Shown one piece after another: positions 20,253 through 25,498 of a stretch of 25,498 nucleotides of DNA (its first letter is position 1; the number at the start of each line of letters is the position of its first letter). The notes under the pieces are model-generated. The model was given only the letters and a program-made list of their open reading frames with translations. It was not told where the DNA came from and made no database searches. Where the stretch lies: positions 1 through 25,498 of IMG/VR virus record IMGVR_UViG_3300046811_000181; one strand, 5' to 3'. Position numbers and translations under genes: made by a program. The stretch comes from a virus.

Positions 20253-20254
20253 AC

Positions 20255-20506
20255 ATGAGCGACGGACTGAAACGGGCAAAAGCGGCAGCCGAAGCCACAC
20301 GGATGACACCGGACCAAATGGAATTTTTGCGTCTCATTGCTCCTTATAGGCACGGCGCTGATCGATTTCGATTGCCCGAGGCCACGCGCGAGAATGATCG
20401 CATTCGCCAATCTTGTCGACGGCAAGGATGGACGAAGTTTCAGTTGGGCAGATGGGTTCTAACTGATGTAGGGCGTGCAGCTCTTGAGAGATATTATGAT
20501 GCCTGA
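20255..20506 (+). CDS. Small winged-helix-like hypothetical protein
   Basis: An 83-residue basic protein starting MSDGLKRAKAAAEATRMTPD. The part QMEFLRLIAPYRHGADRFRL followed by RQGWTKFQLGRWVLTDVGRA resembles a small winged helix (helix, helix, beta wing with W.LTD.GR.AL). ATG 20255 is preceded by AGGGG; an in-frame TTG at 20249 is less likely. The stop overlaps the next gene by 8 nt. Confidence 0.6.
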   Translation: MSDGLKRAKAAAEATRMTPDQMEFLRLIAPYRHGADRFRLPEATRENDRIRQSCRRQGWTKFQLGRWVLTDVGRAALERYYDA

Positions 20507-20885
20507 CCCACAGACCGACGCGCAGCTCGTGGAAGACGACGCCGATGGAGGGGTGGCAGAGCGGACTATTGCAGAGGTCGCACCTCAGCCTCGGATTCTA
20601 GAAACTCCGGGGTTCGCGGGTTCGAATCCCGCCCCCTCCTTCACCACTTCCGATCCACAGACCGACGACGCGCAGCTCGCGGAAGACGACGCCGGCATCC
20701 TCGCCGCAGCGGTGGCGCTGTGCTGGCACGCGAGGCCGATGCTGAGCGTAGGAGAGGCATTTTATCACGCCACTCCGCAAGAGTGGTGGGCGCGGCAACC
20801 CGAGATGGAGCGCCGCCTGCACATCGGCCGAGCTCGTGTGGCCGTAGAGGCTTGGGAAGATTTCTGGAAGGAGCGCGGACGATGA
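20499..20885 (+). CDS. Acidic protein whose ORF contains an embedded tRNA-like gene
   Basis: A 128-residue ORF starting MPDPQTDAQLVEDDADGGVA. Residues of about 17-50 are a translation of the tRNA-like element (the AGSNPAPS sequence is typical of a tRNA T-arm read as protein). After it the N-terminal sequence recurs as SDPQTDDAQLAEDDAG, and a normal-looking domain follows: ILAAAVALCWHARPMLSVGE with WWARQPEMERRLHIGRA. The reading frame stays open through the insertion because the distance between repeats is 147 nt. Without the insertion the protein would be about 79 residues. ATG 20499 gives an 8-nt overlap (ATGCCTGA); 20496 is an alternative. Confidence 0.5.
   Translation: MPDPQTDAQLVEDDADGGVAERTIAEVAPQPRILETPGFAGSNPAPSFTTSDPQTDDAQLAEDDAGILAAAVALCWHARPMLSVGEAFYHATPQEWWARQPEMERRLHIGRARVAVEAWEDFWKERGR
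20508..20544 (+). repeat. Direct repeat flanking tRNA-like element, left copy
   Basis: A 37-nt copy beginning CCACAGACCGAC and ending GAAGACGACGCCG. It matches the right copy except for a GAC insertion and one T/C change. Confidence 0.8.
20547..20640 (+). tRNA. tRNA-like gene, class II size, amino acid undetermined
   Basis: The acceptor stem GGAGGGG (20547-20553) pairs perfectly with CCCCTCC (20633-20639). A D-arm GCA..TGC follows, with an 11-nt loop containing GG. The T-arm GCGGG-TTCGAAT-CCCGC (20616-20632) is perfect and canonical. A long variable arm pairs CCTCGGA with TCCGGGG (20589-20612) with one G-T. The anticodon arm is irregular: GAGG/CCTC closes only five bases. A looser fold with one A-A mismatch exposes loop GTCGCAC, giving anticodon CGC with the required T33. 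CCA is not encoded. This looks like a serine/leucine-shaped phage tRNA or a degenerate one. Charging identity cannot be assigned by eye. Confidence 0.6.
20655..20694 (+). repeat. Direct repeat flanking tRNA-like element, right copy
   Basis: A 40-nt copy of 20508-20544, beginning CCACAGACCGACGAC. Together they bracket the tRNA-like element within about 110 nt. Confidence 0.8.
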
Positions 20886-21121
20886 GCACACCACAATGGT
20901 TCGCCGAGTTTGAGCGGCAGGAAGCCATGCGCGAGGAGCGGCTTGAACAGACCCGTGCTCGGGTAGCTGAGTGGCGCAAAAGCATTGGCGTGCCTATCCG
21001 CACCTGCCCCGTTACCCATACCGTTGCCAGGACACTCGTTGCGCCCGCGATTGGTGCCGCCGAGAGGAGCATTACCCATGACCGACATTGCCGTTGCCGC
21101 CAAGCTCGCCGCCCCGTTTGA
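20882..21121 (+). CDS. Small helical hypothetical protein
   Basis: A 79-residue protein starting MSTPQWFAEFERQEAMREER, continuing LEQTRARVAEWRKSIGVPIR. The first half is a charged coiled coil. The last 15 residues are read over the start of the Rad52-like gene in another frame (44-nt overlap), so the true end is uncertain only in the sense of function, not frame. ATG 20882 overlaps the preceding stop as ATGA. Confidence 0.55.
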   Translation: MSTPQWFAEFERQEAMREERLEQTRARVAEWRKSIGVPIRTCPVTHTVARTLVAPAIGAAERSITHDRHCRCRQARRPV

Positions 21122-21872
21122 TCCTCAGATCGTGTCGTGGCGCGTTGGGCCAACAAACCAGGACAAGACGAAGGGCATGGCCCTCGCCTACATCGATGCC
21201 CGTGACGTGATGCGCCGGCTCGACGAAGTGTGCGGCCCCGAGAACTGGCAGGACAACTACCCGTGGTCAGATGGCAAGCGCGTCGTTTGCAGCATCGGCA
21301 TCAAGTGCGTTGGTGATGACGAGATGGGCAGCAGGTCGGAGTGGGTCTGGAAGACCGATGGCGCGGGCGACAGCGACATGGAGGGTGAGAAGGGCGCGCT
21401 CAGCGATGCATTCAAGCGCGCCGCCGTGAAGTGGGGCATCGGTCGCTATCTCTACGATACAGACAGTCCGTGGGTCCAGATCGAGCCGCGCGGCAAGAGC
21501 TTCTTTATCCCGGATTCGGAGAAGGCGAAACTCATCAACCTTCTCCGCCGACAGTTCCCGGCCGCGCCGCAGCAACAGGAAAGGAACGCCACGAATGGGG
21601 CGGGGGCCGGTGCGGCTGGGAACCCCTTGACGCCCGCTGCGGCGACGGCGCATCCGACCGAGCGCGAGCGGCAGGTGTTGGCGGCCCGTGAGGCACGGAA
21701 AAAGATTATCGAGGCCCTAGGTGCAGCGAGGACGCCCGCTATTATCGACGAGGTGATCGTCCGCAATACAGAGATGTTGGAACAGATCAAGGGCCTGCAT
21801 GCTCCAAGCTATGATGCCATCATGGCACTGTCCGTCAGGCTCAAAACCGAGATATTGGCGAGCACAGGCTGA
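21078..21872 (+). CDS. Rad52/Rad22-family single-strand annealing protein
   Basis: A 264-residue recombination protein that anneals complementary single strands. The N-terminal core has VSWRVGPTNQDKTKGMALAY, then DVMRRLDEVCGPENWQDNYP, CSIGIKCVGDDEMGSRSEWV and ALSDAFKRAAVKWGIGRYLY. This is the Rad52 fold signature (W.........YID.R.V...L....G...W.......A.S.A.KRAA..WGIGRYLY). The C-terminal third is a linker rich in Ala/Gly/Gln followed by a helical part, probably for partner contacts. ATG 21078 is preceded by GAGAGGAG. It works with the Gp157-family gene upstream, and perhaps with the nucleases of the leftward block. Confidence 0.88.
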   Translation: MTDIAVAAKLAAPFDPQIVSWRVGPTNQDKTKGMALAYIDARDVMRRLDEVCGPENWQDNYPWSDGKRVVCSIGIKCVGDDEMGSRSEWVWKTDGAGDSDMEGEKGALSDAFKRAAVKWGIGRYLYDTDSPWVQIEPRGKSFFIPDSEKAKLINLLRRQFPAAPQQQERNATNGAGAGAAGNPLTPAAATAHPTERERQVLAAREARKKIIEALGAARTPAIIDEVIVRNTEMLEQIKGLHAPSYDAIMALSVRLKTEILASTG

Positions 21873-22483
21873 TGACCGTCCCCTCATTCCACGTCGAGGC
21901 GAAGAAAATCGCTTACAGACAGAGCCGCGATGGCCTCGTGGTCTCGTTCGTCATTCATCCGAACGATATGCCCGACGCGCTCGCCGTTGCCCCGCTCGGG
22001 CAGCGGTACATGCTCGCGCTGGCGGCAATCGGAGACGATGAGAGACCTATCCCCGTGGTGGACCAGAGCCACCTATCCCGCGTCGACAACCCCGGAGTAG
22101 GAGCCACGCCGGCCGCTCCTTCGGCGGGTGATGCGGGGCTTGGCCGAACAGCTGGTTCGATTCCAGCGACGGGGGCCAATCATTTCCTCGCCTCCGAGCG
22201 CGGCAAGGCGCGCTACGCCTCCGCGAGCGACATGGAGCGGGCGCGCACGCGGGCGGCGCTGCTGCCCAAGGATGCACGATTTCAGAAATGGGTGATCGAC
22301 CGGAACTGGGTCGCCGATGACCTGCTATCGAACGAAGATGCCGCCGCCTTCTATATCCGCGAGTACGCCTGCGCGGGGGAGAGCCGCAAGCTGATCGCCG
22401 AGGACGAGGCGTGCTACCGGGCATTCGTCGCGATGGAAACGGATTATCTTCTTGCCATCGGGGCGTTACCAGAACCGAGATGA
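21872..22483 (+). CDS. Early-region two-part protein interrupted by a tRNA-like sequence
   Basis: A 203-residue ORF. The first part starts MTVPSFHVEAKKIAYRQSRD, continues VVSFVIHPNDMPDALAVAPL and GQRYMLALAAIGDDERP, and matches the common phage early protein 'FHFEAKK.A..Q...G.V....IHP.D.P......G.RY.V.L'. The last part (LLPKDARFQKWVIDRNWVAD and NEDAAAFYIREYACAGESRK) is the partner domain usually found in this protein ('C.D..F..WL....'). Residues of about 70-102 are Gly/Ala/Pro-rich and include AGSIPATGA, a translation of the tRNA-like T-arm and CCA end at 22151-22178. The start overlaps the Rad52-like stop as TGATG. Function is unknown, probably recombination-linked. Confidence 0.65.
   Translation: MTVPSFHVEAKKIAYRQSRDGLVVSFVIHPNDMPDALAVAPLGQRYMLALAAIGDDERPIPVVDQSHLSRVDNPGVGATPAAPSAGDAGLGRTAGSIPATGANHFLASERGKARYASASDMERARTRAALLPKDARFQKWVIDRNWVADDLLSNEDAAAFYIREYACAGESRKLIAEDEACYRAFVAMETDYLLAIGALPEPR
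22090..22178 (+). tRNA. tRNA-like sequence or pseudo-tRNA with encoded CCA
   Basis: The 3' part is convincing: T-arm GCTGG-TTCGATT-CCAGC (22151-22167), then GACGGGG, discriminator G and CCA (22176-22178). The 5' CCCCG (22090-22094) can pair with CGGGG, followed by two G-A mismatches. AGGAGC/GCTCCT (22099-22120) could be a D-like arm and TTCGGC/GCCGAA (22120-22148) an anticodon-like arm, but with a 17-nt loop. It is a cloverleaf-like shape, not a normal tRNA. It may instead be only the 3' end of a tRNA, as in a phage attachment site. Confidence 0.35.
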
Positions 22484-22758
22484 CAGAGATGATGAAAATA
22501 AGAACCATACCAGCCGGCATCACTTGGAAGCGTACCGGGCGACGATCATGGATCTGTACAATAAGGCGTGAACCAGAGGTCATCTATAACTTGTCCGATA
22601 TGACGGCTATGAGTCCGTATGCCGCTCTCGGTGGACCTGGGTTCTTGACGCAGCAATCGTTGGGAAGATGCCCTTTCTGCGGTCAGTCGCGGAACTTGGT
22701 GGGACATCAGGGGCCTCTGGGTGTCTTCGCCGGACTCTTCGGAGGATTCGGAGGATGA
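22480..22758 (+). CDS. Small protein with zinc knuckle and Gly/Phe tail
   Basis: A 92-residue protein starting MTEMMKIRTIPAGITWKRTG. It contains GRCPFCGQSRNLVGHQGPLG, a CPFCG knuckle, and ends VFAGLFGGFGG, an unusual Gly/Phe-rich tail. Only one Cys pair plus a His is present, so zinc binding may need a dimer or the first Cys (WICTI). No family is recognised. Start and stop overlap neighbours as ATGA. Confidence 0.55.
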   Translation: MTEMMKIRTIPAGITWKRTGRRSWICTIRREPEVIYNLSDMTAMSPYAALGGPGFLTQQSLGRCPFCGQSRNLVGHQGPLGVFAGLFGGFGG

Positions 22759-23279
22759 CCGGCACCCGACTGAACGACTGCACCCCCACGCCTGACGAAC
22801 AGGCGAAGTACGGGGCGGCCTCTGCCGCCGAGCGCGAGGCGCAGATACGCCAGCGAACTACAGAAGCATACGCCTTCACTTGTTCCGATAGTGGCATATC
22901 GAATGCGCGGCTCGACCGCGTTGAACTGCTCCGCCTCCTCGACGAGGCCCGCGCCGAGATCGCCCGGCTGCGCGCCCCGCCCGCGGTCGACGTGATGGAG
23001 TTGGCCCGACAGTTGTTACCGATGGGTGATGGTAGAGGTTGCTGGAATTTCGACGCAATACGAGAGCGCGTTGCACGCGCCCTCACCGTCTACGGCGACC
23101 AGCGCGCCCGCGAGGCCCGCGCGGCGGCGATCGAGGCAGTAAAAGAAGCATTGATTCCAACCCCAGACACGCTAACAAACGAATGGGCATTTGGCTGGGA
23201 TCATGCACGAGACAAGGCGTTGTTGGCTCTTCGCGCCCTCGCCGCCACCCCGCCGCAGTCCGAGGGAGGCGAGGGATGA
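22755..23279 (+). CDS. Coiled-coil hypothetical protein
   Basis: A 174-residue protein starting MTGTRLNDCTPTPDEQAKYG. A coiled coil lies at about 55-80 (DRVELLRLLDEARAEIARLR). Two helical parts follow, with REARAAAIEAVKEALIPTPD and WAFGWDHARDKALLALRALA. Similar mosaics of coiled coil plus 'AA.EA..A' repeats occur in phage early operons without known function. ATGA overlaps at both ends. Confidence 0.6.
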   Translation: MTGTRLNDCTPTPDEQAKYGAASAAEREAQIRQRTTEAYAFTCSDSGISNARLDRVELLRLLDEARAEIARLRAPPAVDVMELARQLLPMGDGRGCWNFDAIRERVARALTVYGDQRAREARAAAIEAVKEALIPTPDTLTNEWAFGWDHARDKALLALRALAATPPQSEGGEG

Positions 23280-23551
23280 CCATAGAATGGTTTGAGGTTT
23301 CATCAGGAGGTCGCCGCATTCCAGCATGGATGCGCCAGGCTGCGCGCGACTCAGATGGCACGATCTATCTCCCGCCCGCGATAGCTGGTGTAAGTGAAAT
23401 GGAAATGCTCCTTTGCGCGGGGTATGATGGCATCCAGGCTATTCTCGATGGAAAGCACGCCTATTATCCCGCAGATTGGATCGCGCGCGAGTTTCCGATT
23501 GCCGCGCCTACCGTGGCCCGTATCAAGGAGCGCTTGAAGGATCAAGCGTAG
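23276..23551 (+). CDS. Last gene of early operon, hypothetical
   Basis: A 91-residue mixed protein starting MTIEWFEVSSGGRRIPAWMR, then QAARDSDGTIYLPPAIAGVS and ending KERLKDQA. The motif G.IYLPP......EME.LL..G has no family I recognise. It lies at the end of the rightward operon, about 35 nt before a hairpin terminator that mainly serves the opposite strand. Confidence 0.55.
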   Translation: MTIEWFEVSSGGRRIPAWMRQAARDSDGTIYLPPAIAGVSEMEMLLCAGYDGIQAILDGKHAYYPADWIAREFPIAAPTVARIKERLKDQA

Positions 23552-23586
23552 GCCATCCCTTTCGCGAAGCTAGGGTGTGCGTGCAC

Positions 23587-23619
23587 AAAACGCCCGCTCT
23601 GGTTTTGCCAAAGCGGGCG
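23587..23619 (-). terminator. Leftward intrinsic terminator between convergent operons
   Basis: CGCCCGCT (23591-23598) pairs with AGCGGGCG (23612-23619), extended by TGG/CCA around a TTTTG loop. On the minus strand the stem is followed by TTTT (23590-23587). It ends the leftward 23684-25479 transcript and may also slow rightward transcription, which lacks a T-run. Confidence 0.75.
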
Positions 23620-23683
23620 CATATGCCACGACGTAGGGGCCTGCCTTGATCGGAGCGGCAGCCGTTACTGTCGCAGCGGATAA

Positions 23684-23914
23684 TTACGGGGTCTTGGGCA
23701 GCGAATCGACGATGGCCTGCCCTTCGGTAGCAAGCGCGGCAGCAGCATCGGCCGCAGCCTGCAGCGCCACCGGATCGGAATTAGTCTGAAGCGCGGCCAC
23801 CTGATCGGAAAGCGCCTTGATGCTGGCGTTCATGTTCGTGACACCGACCGTGATGGCGTCGAGTTCGGTCTTCACCTGTGCGTCAGAAGCAACGATGTCG
23901 GCGAGAGTGGCCAT
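23684..23914 (-). CDS. Coiled-coil phage protein
   Basis: A 76-residue helical protein starting MATLADIVASDAQVKTELDA, continuing ITVGVTNMNASIKALSDQVA and an Ala/Asp-rich end. Heptad-like spacing suggests a coiled coil that forms oligomers, as in small virion or tail-attached proteins. ATG 23914 has an AAGGAG site. A longer form from 24007 would add a plausible helix (FAPAWAKELRAELQQFKEN) and cannot be ruled out. Confidence 0.6.
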   Translation of the reverse strand: MATLADIVASDAQVKTELDAITVGVTNMNASIKALSDQVAALQTNSDPVALQAAADAAAALATEGQAIVDSLPKTP

Positions 23915-24055
23915 GGTGTTCTCCTTGAATTGCTGAAGCTCCGCACGGAGTTCTTTCGCCCAGGCCGGAGCAAAACGCCAGGGATCGAATGTCGGGAAAC
24001 ATCTCATGCCACACGGTACGCTTTCCCCTCGGGGCGGACAAGCGGCGGAAAGTAC

Positions 24056-24166
24056 CTACCACAAGAGAAACGGCAACGCGAATATGAGGATGATCGCGGC
24101 GACGATCAACGTGGCTTCCCATTTCTGCCCGAACGGGGTCAAACCACCATCGTCGTTCCCGCTCAC
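24056..24166 (-). CDS. 36-residue membrane protein
   Basis: A very short ORF starting with GTG: MSGNDDGGLTPFGQKWEATL, followed by a strongly hydrophobic end IVAAIILIFALPFLLW. It has one membrane span with an acidic N-terminus outside it. The GTGA overlap with the lipoprotein stop (24163-24166) supports translation. It could be a holin- or spanin-like lysis partner, but this is inference from its position beside two lipoproteins. Confidence 0.5.
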   Translation of the reverse strand: MSGNDDGGLTPFGQKWEATLIVAAIILIFALPFLLW

Positions 24167-24336
24167 GGCGGACACGGCCAGATGGGCACCCGGCCTCGTG
24201 CAATCATCTCCGCGCAGACGATACGCCCATTGGCCCACTCCTGCCGCAGATCCCCTGCGGACGCGCCGAGATATGCCACATCGAACGAGTGGCATCCGGA
24301 GAGAATAGCGAGGAGCGCCGCCGCGATGATCCTCAC
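24163..24336 (-). CDS. 57-residue lipoprotein
   Basis: A GTG-started ORF: MRIIAAALLAILSGCHSFDV. A signal peptide ends in lipobox ILSGC with the lipidated Cys at 15. The mature part has EWANGRIVCAEMIARGRVPI and ends WPCPP, with two more Cys. The GTGA overlap with the metallopeptidase-like gene supports the start. Small phage lipoproteins include outer-membrane spanin subunits (Rz1 type), which are Pro-rich; this one is only slightly so. Confidence 0.6.
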   Translation of the reverse strand: MRIIAAALLAILSGCHSFDVAYLGASAGDLRQEWANGRIVCAEMIARGRVPIWPCPP

Positions 24337-25028
24337 GGCGCGCTCGGCGGGATCGCTCTCGGCGTCCGGTGCGAGTTATGGTGTCGCAGCGAGCGATAGG
24401 ATGGAGCGCCCCCATAGAACATGGCCGTCACCTGCGTCCACTGTCCTCCCTCGAAGACGCCCATATAGCCCCCCGGAGTCAGCGCGGGGCAACACGCCTT
24501 TAGCTTGCGCTGGTAGTCGAACTGGACGCCGGTCTTGGTCGAGAAGTAGTCGGGCAGAACGAAGTCGGTCATCAGCACCCCGTCCACGGGAATGCCGTTC
24601 TCGTCCGCTTCCACGGCATCCCCGACTTCGCGCATCACGATCCGGCCGTCCGCCATCGTGAAGAAGTTGTCGATTGTCGGGTCTTCGCGCATCTCCCCAG
24701 CCTCGTGGCTGAGGTCGACCGTCCAGCTAATCCCATAGCGGAGACAGTCGCCGACGAACACGCGACCGAAGGGCTCCCCACCTGGGGTTTGATCGTGAAA
24801 ACCGAGGGCGCTGGGATCCCGGCTGTGGTTGTTGATGAAGATCGGCCACGCCCCTGTGGTCTTCCCCGCTTGGAAATCCGCCATCGTCGCGAAACCGTAC
24901 CTCGCCGCGTCGAGGCTCCATGCCGGGCGCAGATAGTCGTCGTCCCACTTCTGTAGGCTCGGCAGAACCGCGAGGACCTGGGCATCGGTCAGGATGCGAG
25001 AGGCCTGGACAAGAACGATATCAGTCAT
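24333..25028 (-). CDS. Phage protein with SHE..E..DP metallopeptidase-like motif
   Basis: A 231-residue protein starting MTDIVLVQASRILTDAQVLA. The centre has GRVFVGDCLRYGISWTVDLS followed by HEAGEMREDP (about 118-127), then MREVGDAVEADENGIPVDGV, FVLPDYFSTKTGVQFDYQRK and TPGGYMGVFE. This resembles proteins with 'VTLSHEVLEL..DP', 'E..DAVEGD', 'V..F..P.WF' and 'TPGGY', which I know from phages and actinobacteria. The His-Glu pair and later Glu/Asp could bind zinc. Peptidase activity is not established. ATG 25028 overlaps the lipoprotein stop as ATGA. Confidence 0.6.
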   Translation of the reverse strand: MTDIVLVQASRILTDAQVLAVLPSLQKWDDDYLRPAWSLDAARYGFATMADFQAGKTTGAWPIFINNHSRDPSALGFHDQTPGGEPFGRVFVGDCLRYGISWTVDLSHEAGEMREDPTIDNFFTMADGRIVMREVGDAVEADENGIPVDGVLMTDFVLPDYFSTKTGVQFDYQRKLKACCPALTPGGYMGVFEGGQWTQVTAMFYGGAPSYRSLRHHNSHRTPRAIPPSAP

Positions 25029-25363
25029 CGGCCCACCGCCCGACGTACTAGCGCCGCCTTGGTCACGCCCTCCTGGGCCAACATCGTCTCGAACGCCGAC
25101 GCGAGGTCGAGGATCGCAACGGTGGCATTGCCGGCCGCGCAGTCCTGCAAGGCGGTCTCGGCGGAGGTCAGCAGCGCCTGCTGGGCCGCGGTGAGCCGCC
25201 CACGGAACGCCTCGGCCACCGGCACGCCCAACGAGAGCAGCGTACACGCCTGCTGCACCTGGGGTGGAACGGCAATCGGCGGCAGGATGACCCCGCCATT
25301 CGGCAGGGCACAACCGGCGAGGGCGAGCGGGAGTGCGATGATGACGGCGCGGAGTCGGTTCAT
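25025..25363 (-). CDS. Lipoprotein of the right-end cluster
   Basis: A 112-residue protein starting MNRLRAVIIALPLALAGCAL. The signal peptide ends in lipobox LAGC, Cys 18. The mature part has Pro-rich NGGVILPPIAVPPQVQQACT followed by helices (GRLTAAQQALLTSAETALQD and AILDLASAFETMLAQ). A Pro-rich lipid-anchored protein followed by helices is compatible with a phage spanin or a surface-exclusion protein. ATG 25363 is preferred over 25387. Ends in an ATGA overlap. Confidence 0.7.
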   Translation of the reverse strand: MNRLRAVIIALPLALAGCALPNGGVILPPIAVPPQVQQACTLLSLGVPVAEAFRGRLTAAQQALLTSAETALQDCAAGNATVAILDLASAFETMLAQEGVTKAALVRRAVGR

Positions 25364-25377
25364 GGCTTTTTGTCCTC

Positions 25378-25479
25378 TCAATCCCATCCATACATAAACA
25401 GCGGACCGAATGCAGCGAACACGATCAGGATCACAACGAGGATCACAAACCCGAGCAAGAAGGCTCGGATGAAGGGCAT
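25378..25479 (-). CDS. 33-residue membrane protein, holin-like size
   Basis: A very short ORF starting MPFIRAFLLGFVILVVILIV and ending FAAFGPLFMYGWD. It is a single strong membrane span with an Arg near the N-terminus. Its TGA is part of the GAGAGG ribosome site of the next gene, 14 nt ahead, so the two are likely one unit. Function unknown; position and size fit a small lysis or envelope peptide. Confidence 0.5.
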   Translation of the reverse strand: MPFIRAFLLGFVILVVILIVFAAFGPLFMYGWD

Positions 25480-25498
25480 CACCGAAGTAAAATAACCA

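Noticed and set aside
20589-20612. CTA within the tRNA-like element as an amber-suppressor anticodon
   Set aside because: The loop TTCTAGAAAC has ten bases and sits in the position of a variable arm. A seven-base loop with CTA has no paired stem and lacks the usual A37.
23591-23619. Terminator for the rightward early operon
   Set aside because: No T-run follows the stem on the plus strand; the T-run is on the minus strand, so it is assigned to leftward transcription.
1-25498. CRISPR array, insertion sequence or integrase
   Set aside because: No regularly spaced repeats, transposase-like ORF, terminal inverted repeats or integrase motifs were seen. The repeats found are start cassettes or single direct-repeat pairs.

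Overview
The window is a continuous piece of a tailed-phage or prophage genome. The evidence is a large terminase, a small terminase, a P22-like portal, a capsid-staple-like protein, a phage repressor region, a Gp157-family protein and a Rad52-type annealing protein. High GC content and many small proteins of types common in phages of Alphaproteobacteria suggest such a host, but this is inference. No host chromosomal gene and no integrase is visible.

There are five transcription blocks. (1) Positions 1-11640 read leftward: a 64-aa protein, a small coupled ORF, an HTH protein, terminase small and large subunits with small Cys-rich partners, a C5 cytosine methyltransferase, three small genes, the portal, a 70-aa protein, a 680-aa probable virion protein, a second protein matching the portal C-terminal region, two small proteins, a capsid-staple-like protein and a Cys-rich HiPIP-like protein cut by the window edge. 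(2) Positions 11796-13604 read rightward: seven small genes, several preceded by repeated translation-start cassettes. (3) Positions 13570-19116 read leftward: a PD-(D/E)XK nuclease, a DUF1376 replication protein, two beta-class DNA methyltransferases, a VRR-NUC nuclease, small genes, a YdaS/Cro-like protein and an XRE repressor. (4) Positions 19221-23551 read rightward: an early operon with the Gp157-family protein, the Rad52-like protein and many small genes. Two ORFs in it contain tRNA-like sequences in the sense direction. (5) Positions 23684-25479 read leftward: a membrane/lipoprotein cluster with four very small or lipid-anchored proteins and a protein carrying a metalloprotease-like SHE..E..DP motif.

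Genes are packed with start/stop overlaps (ATGA, GTGA, TGATG, and an unusual 8-nt overlap). Control seems to sit at the divergent regions 11640-11795 and 19117-19220, at a promoter directly before the small terminase, and at leftward intrinsic terminators near 15115 and 23587. The most unusual observations are the tRNA-like elements inside ORFs, the portal split in two by two genes, the hairpin-plus-ribosome-site repeats before three small genes, and two apparently leaderless promoters with identical geometry.
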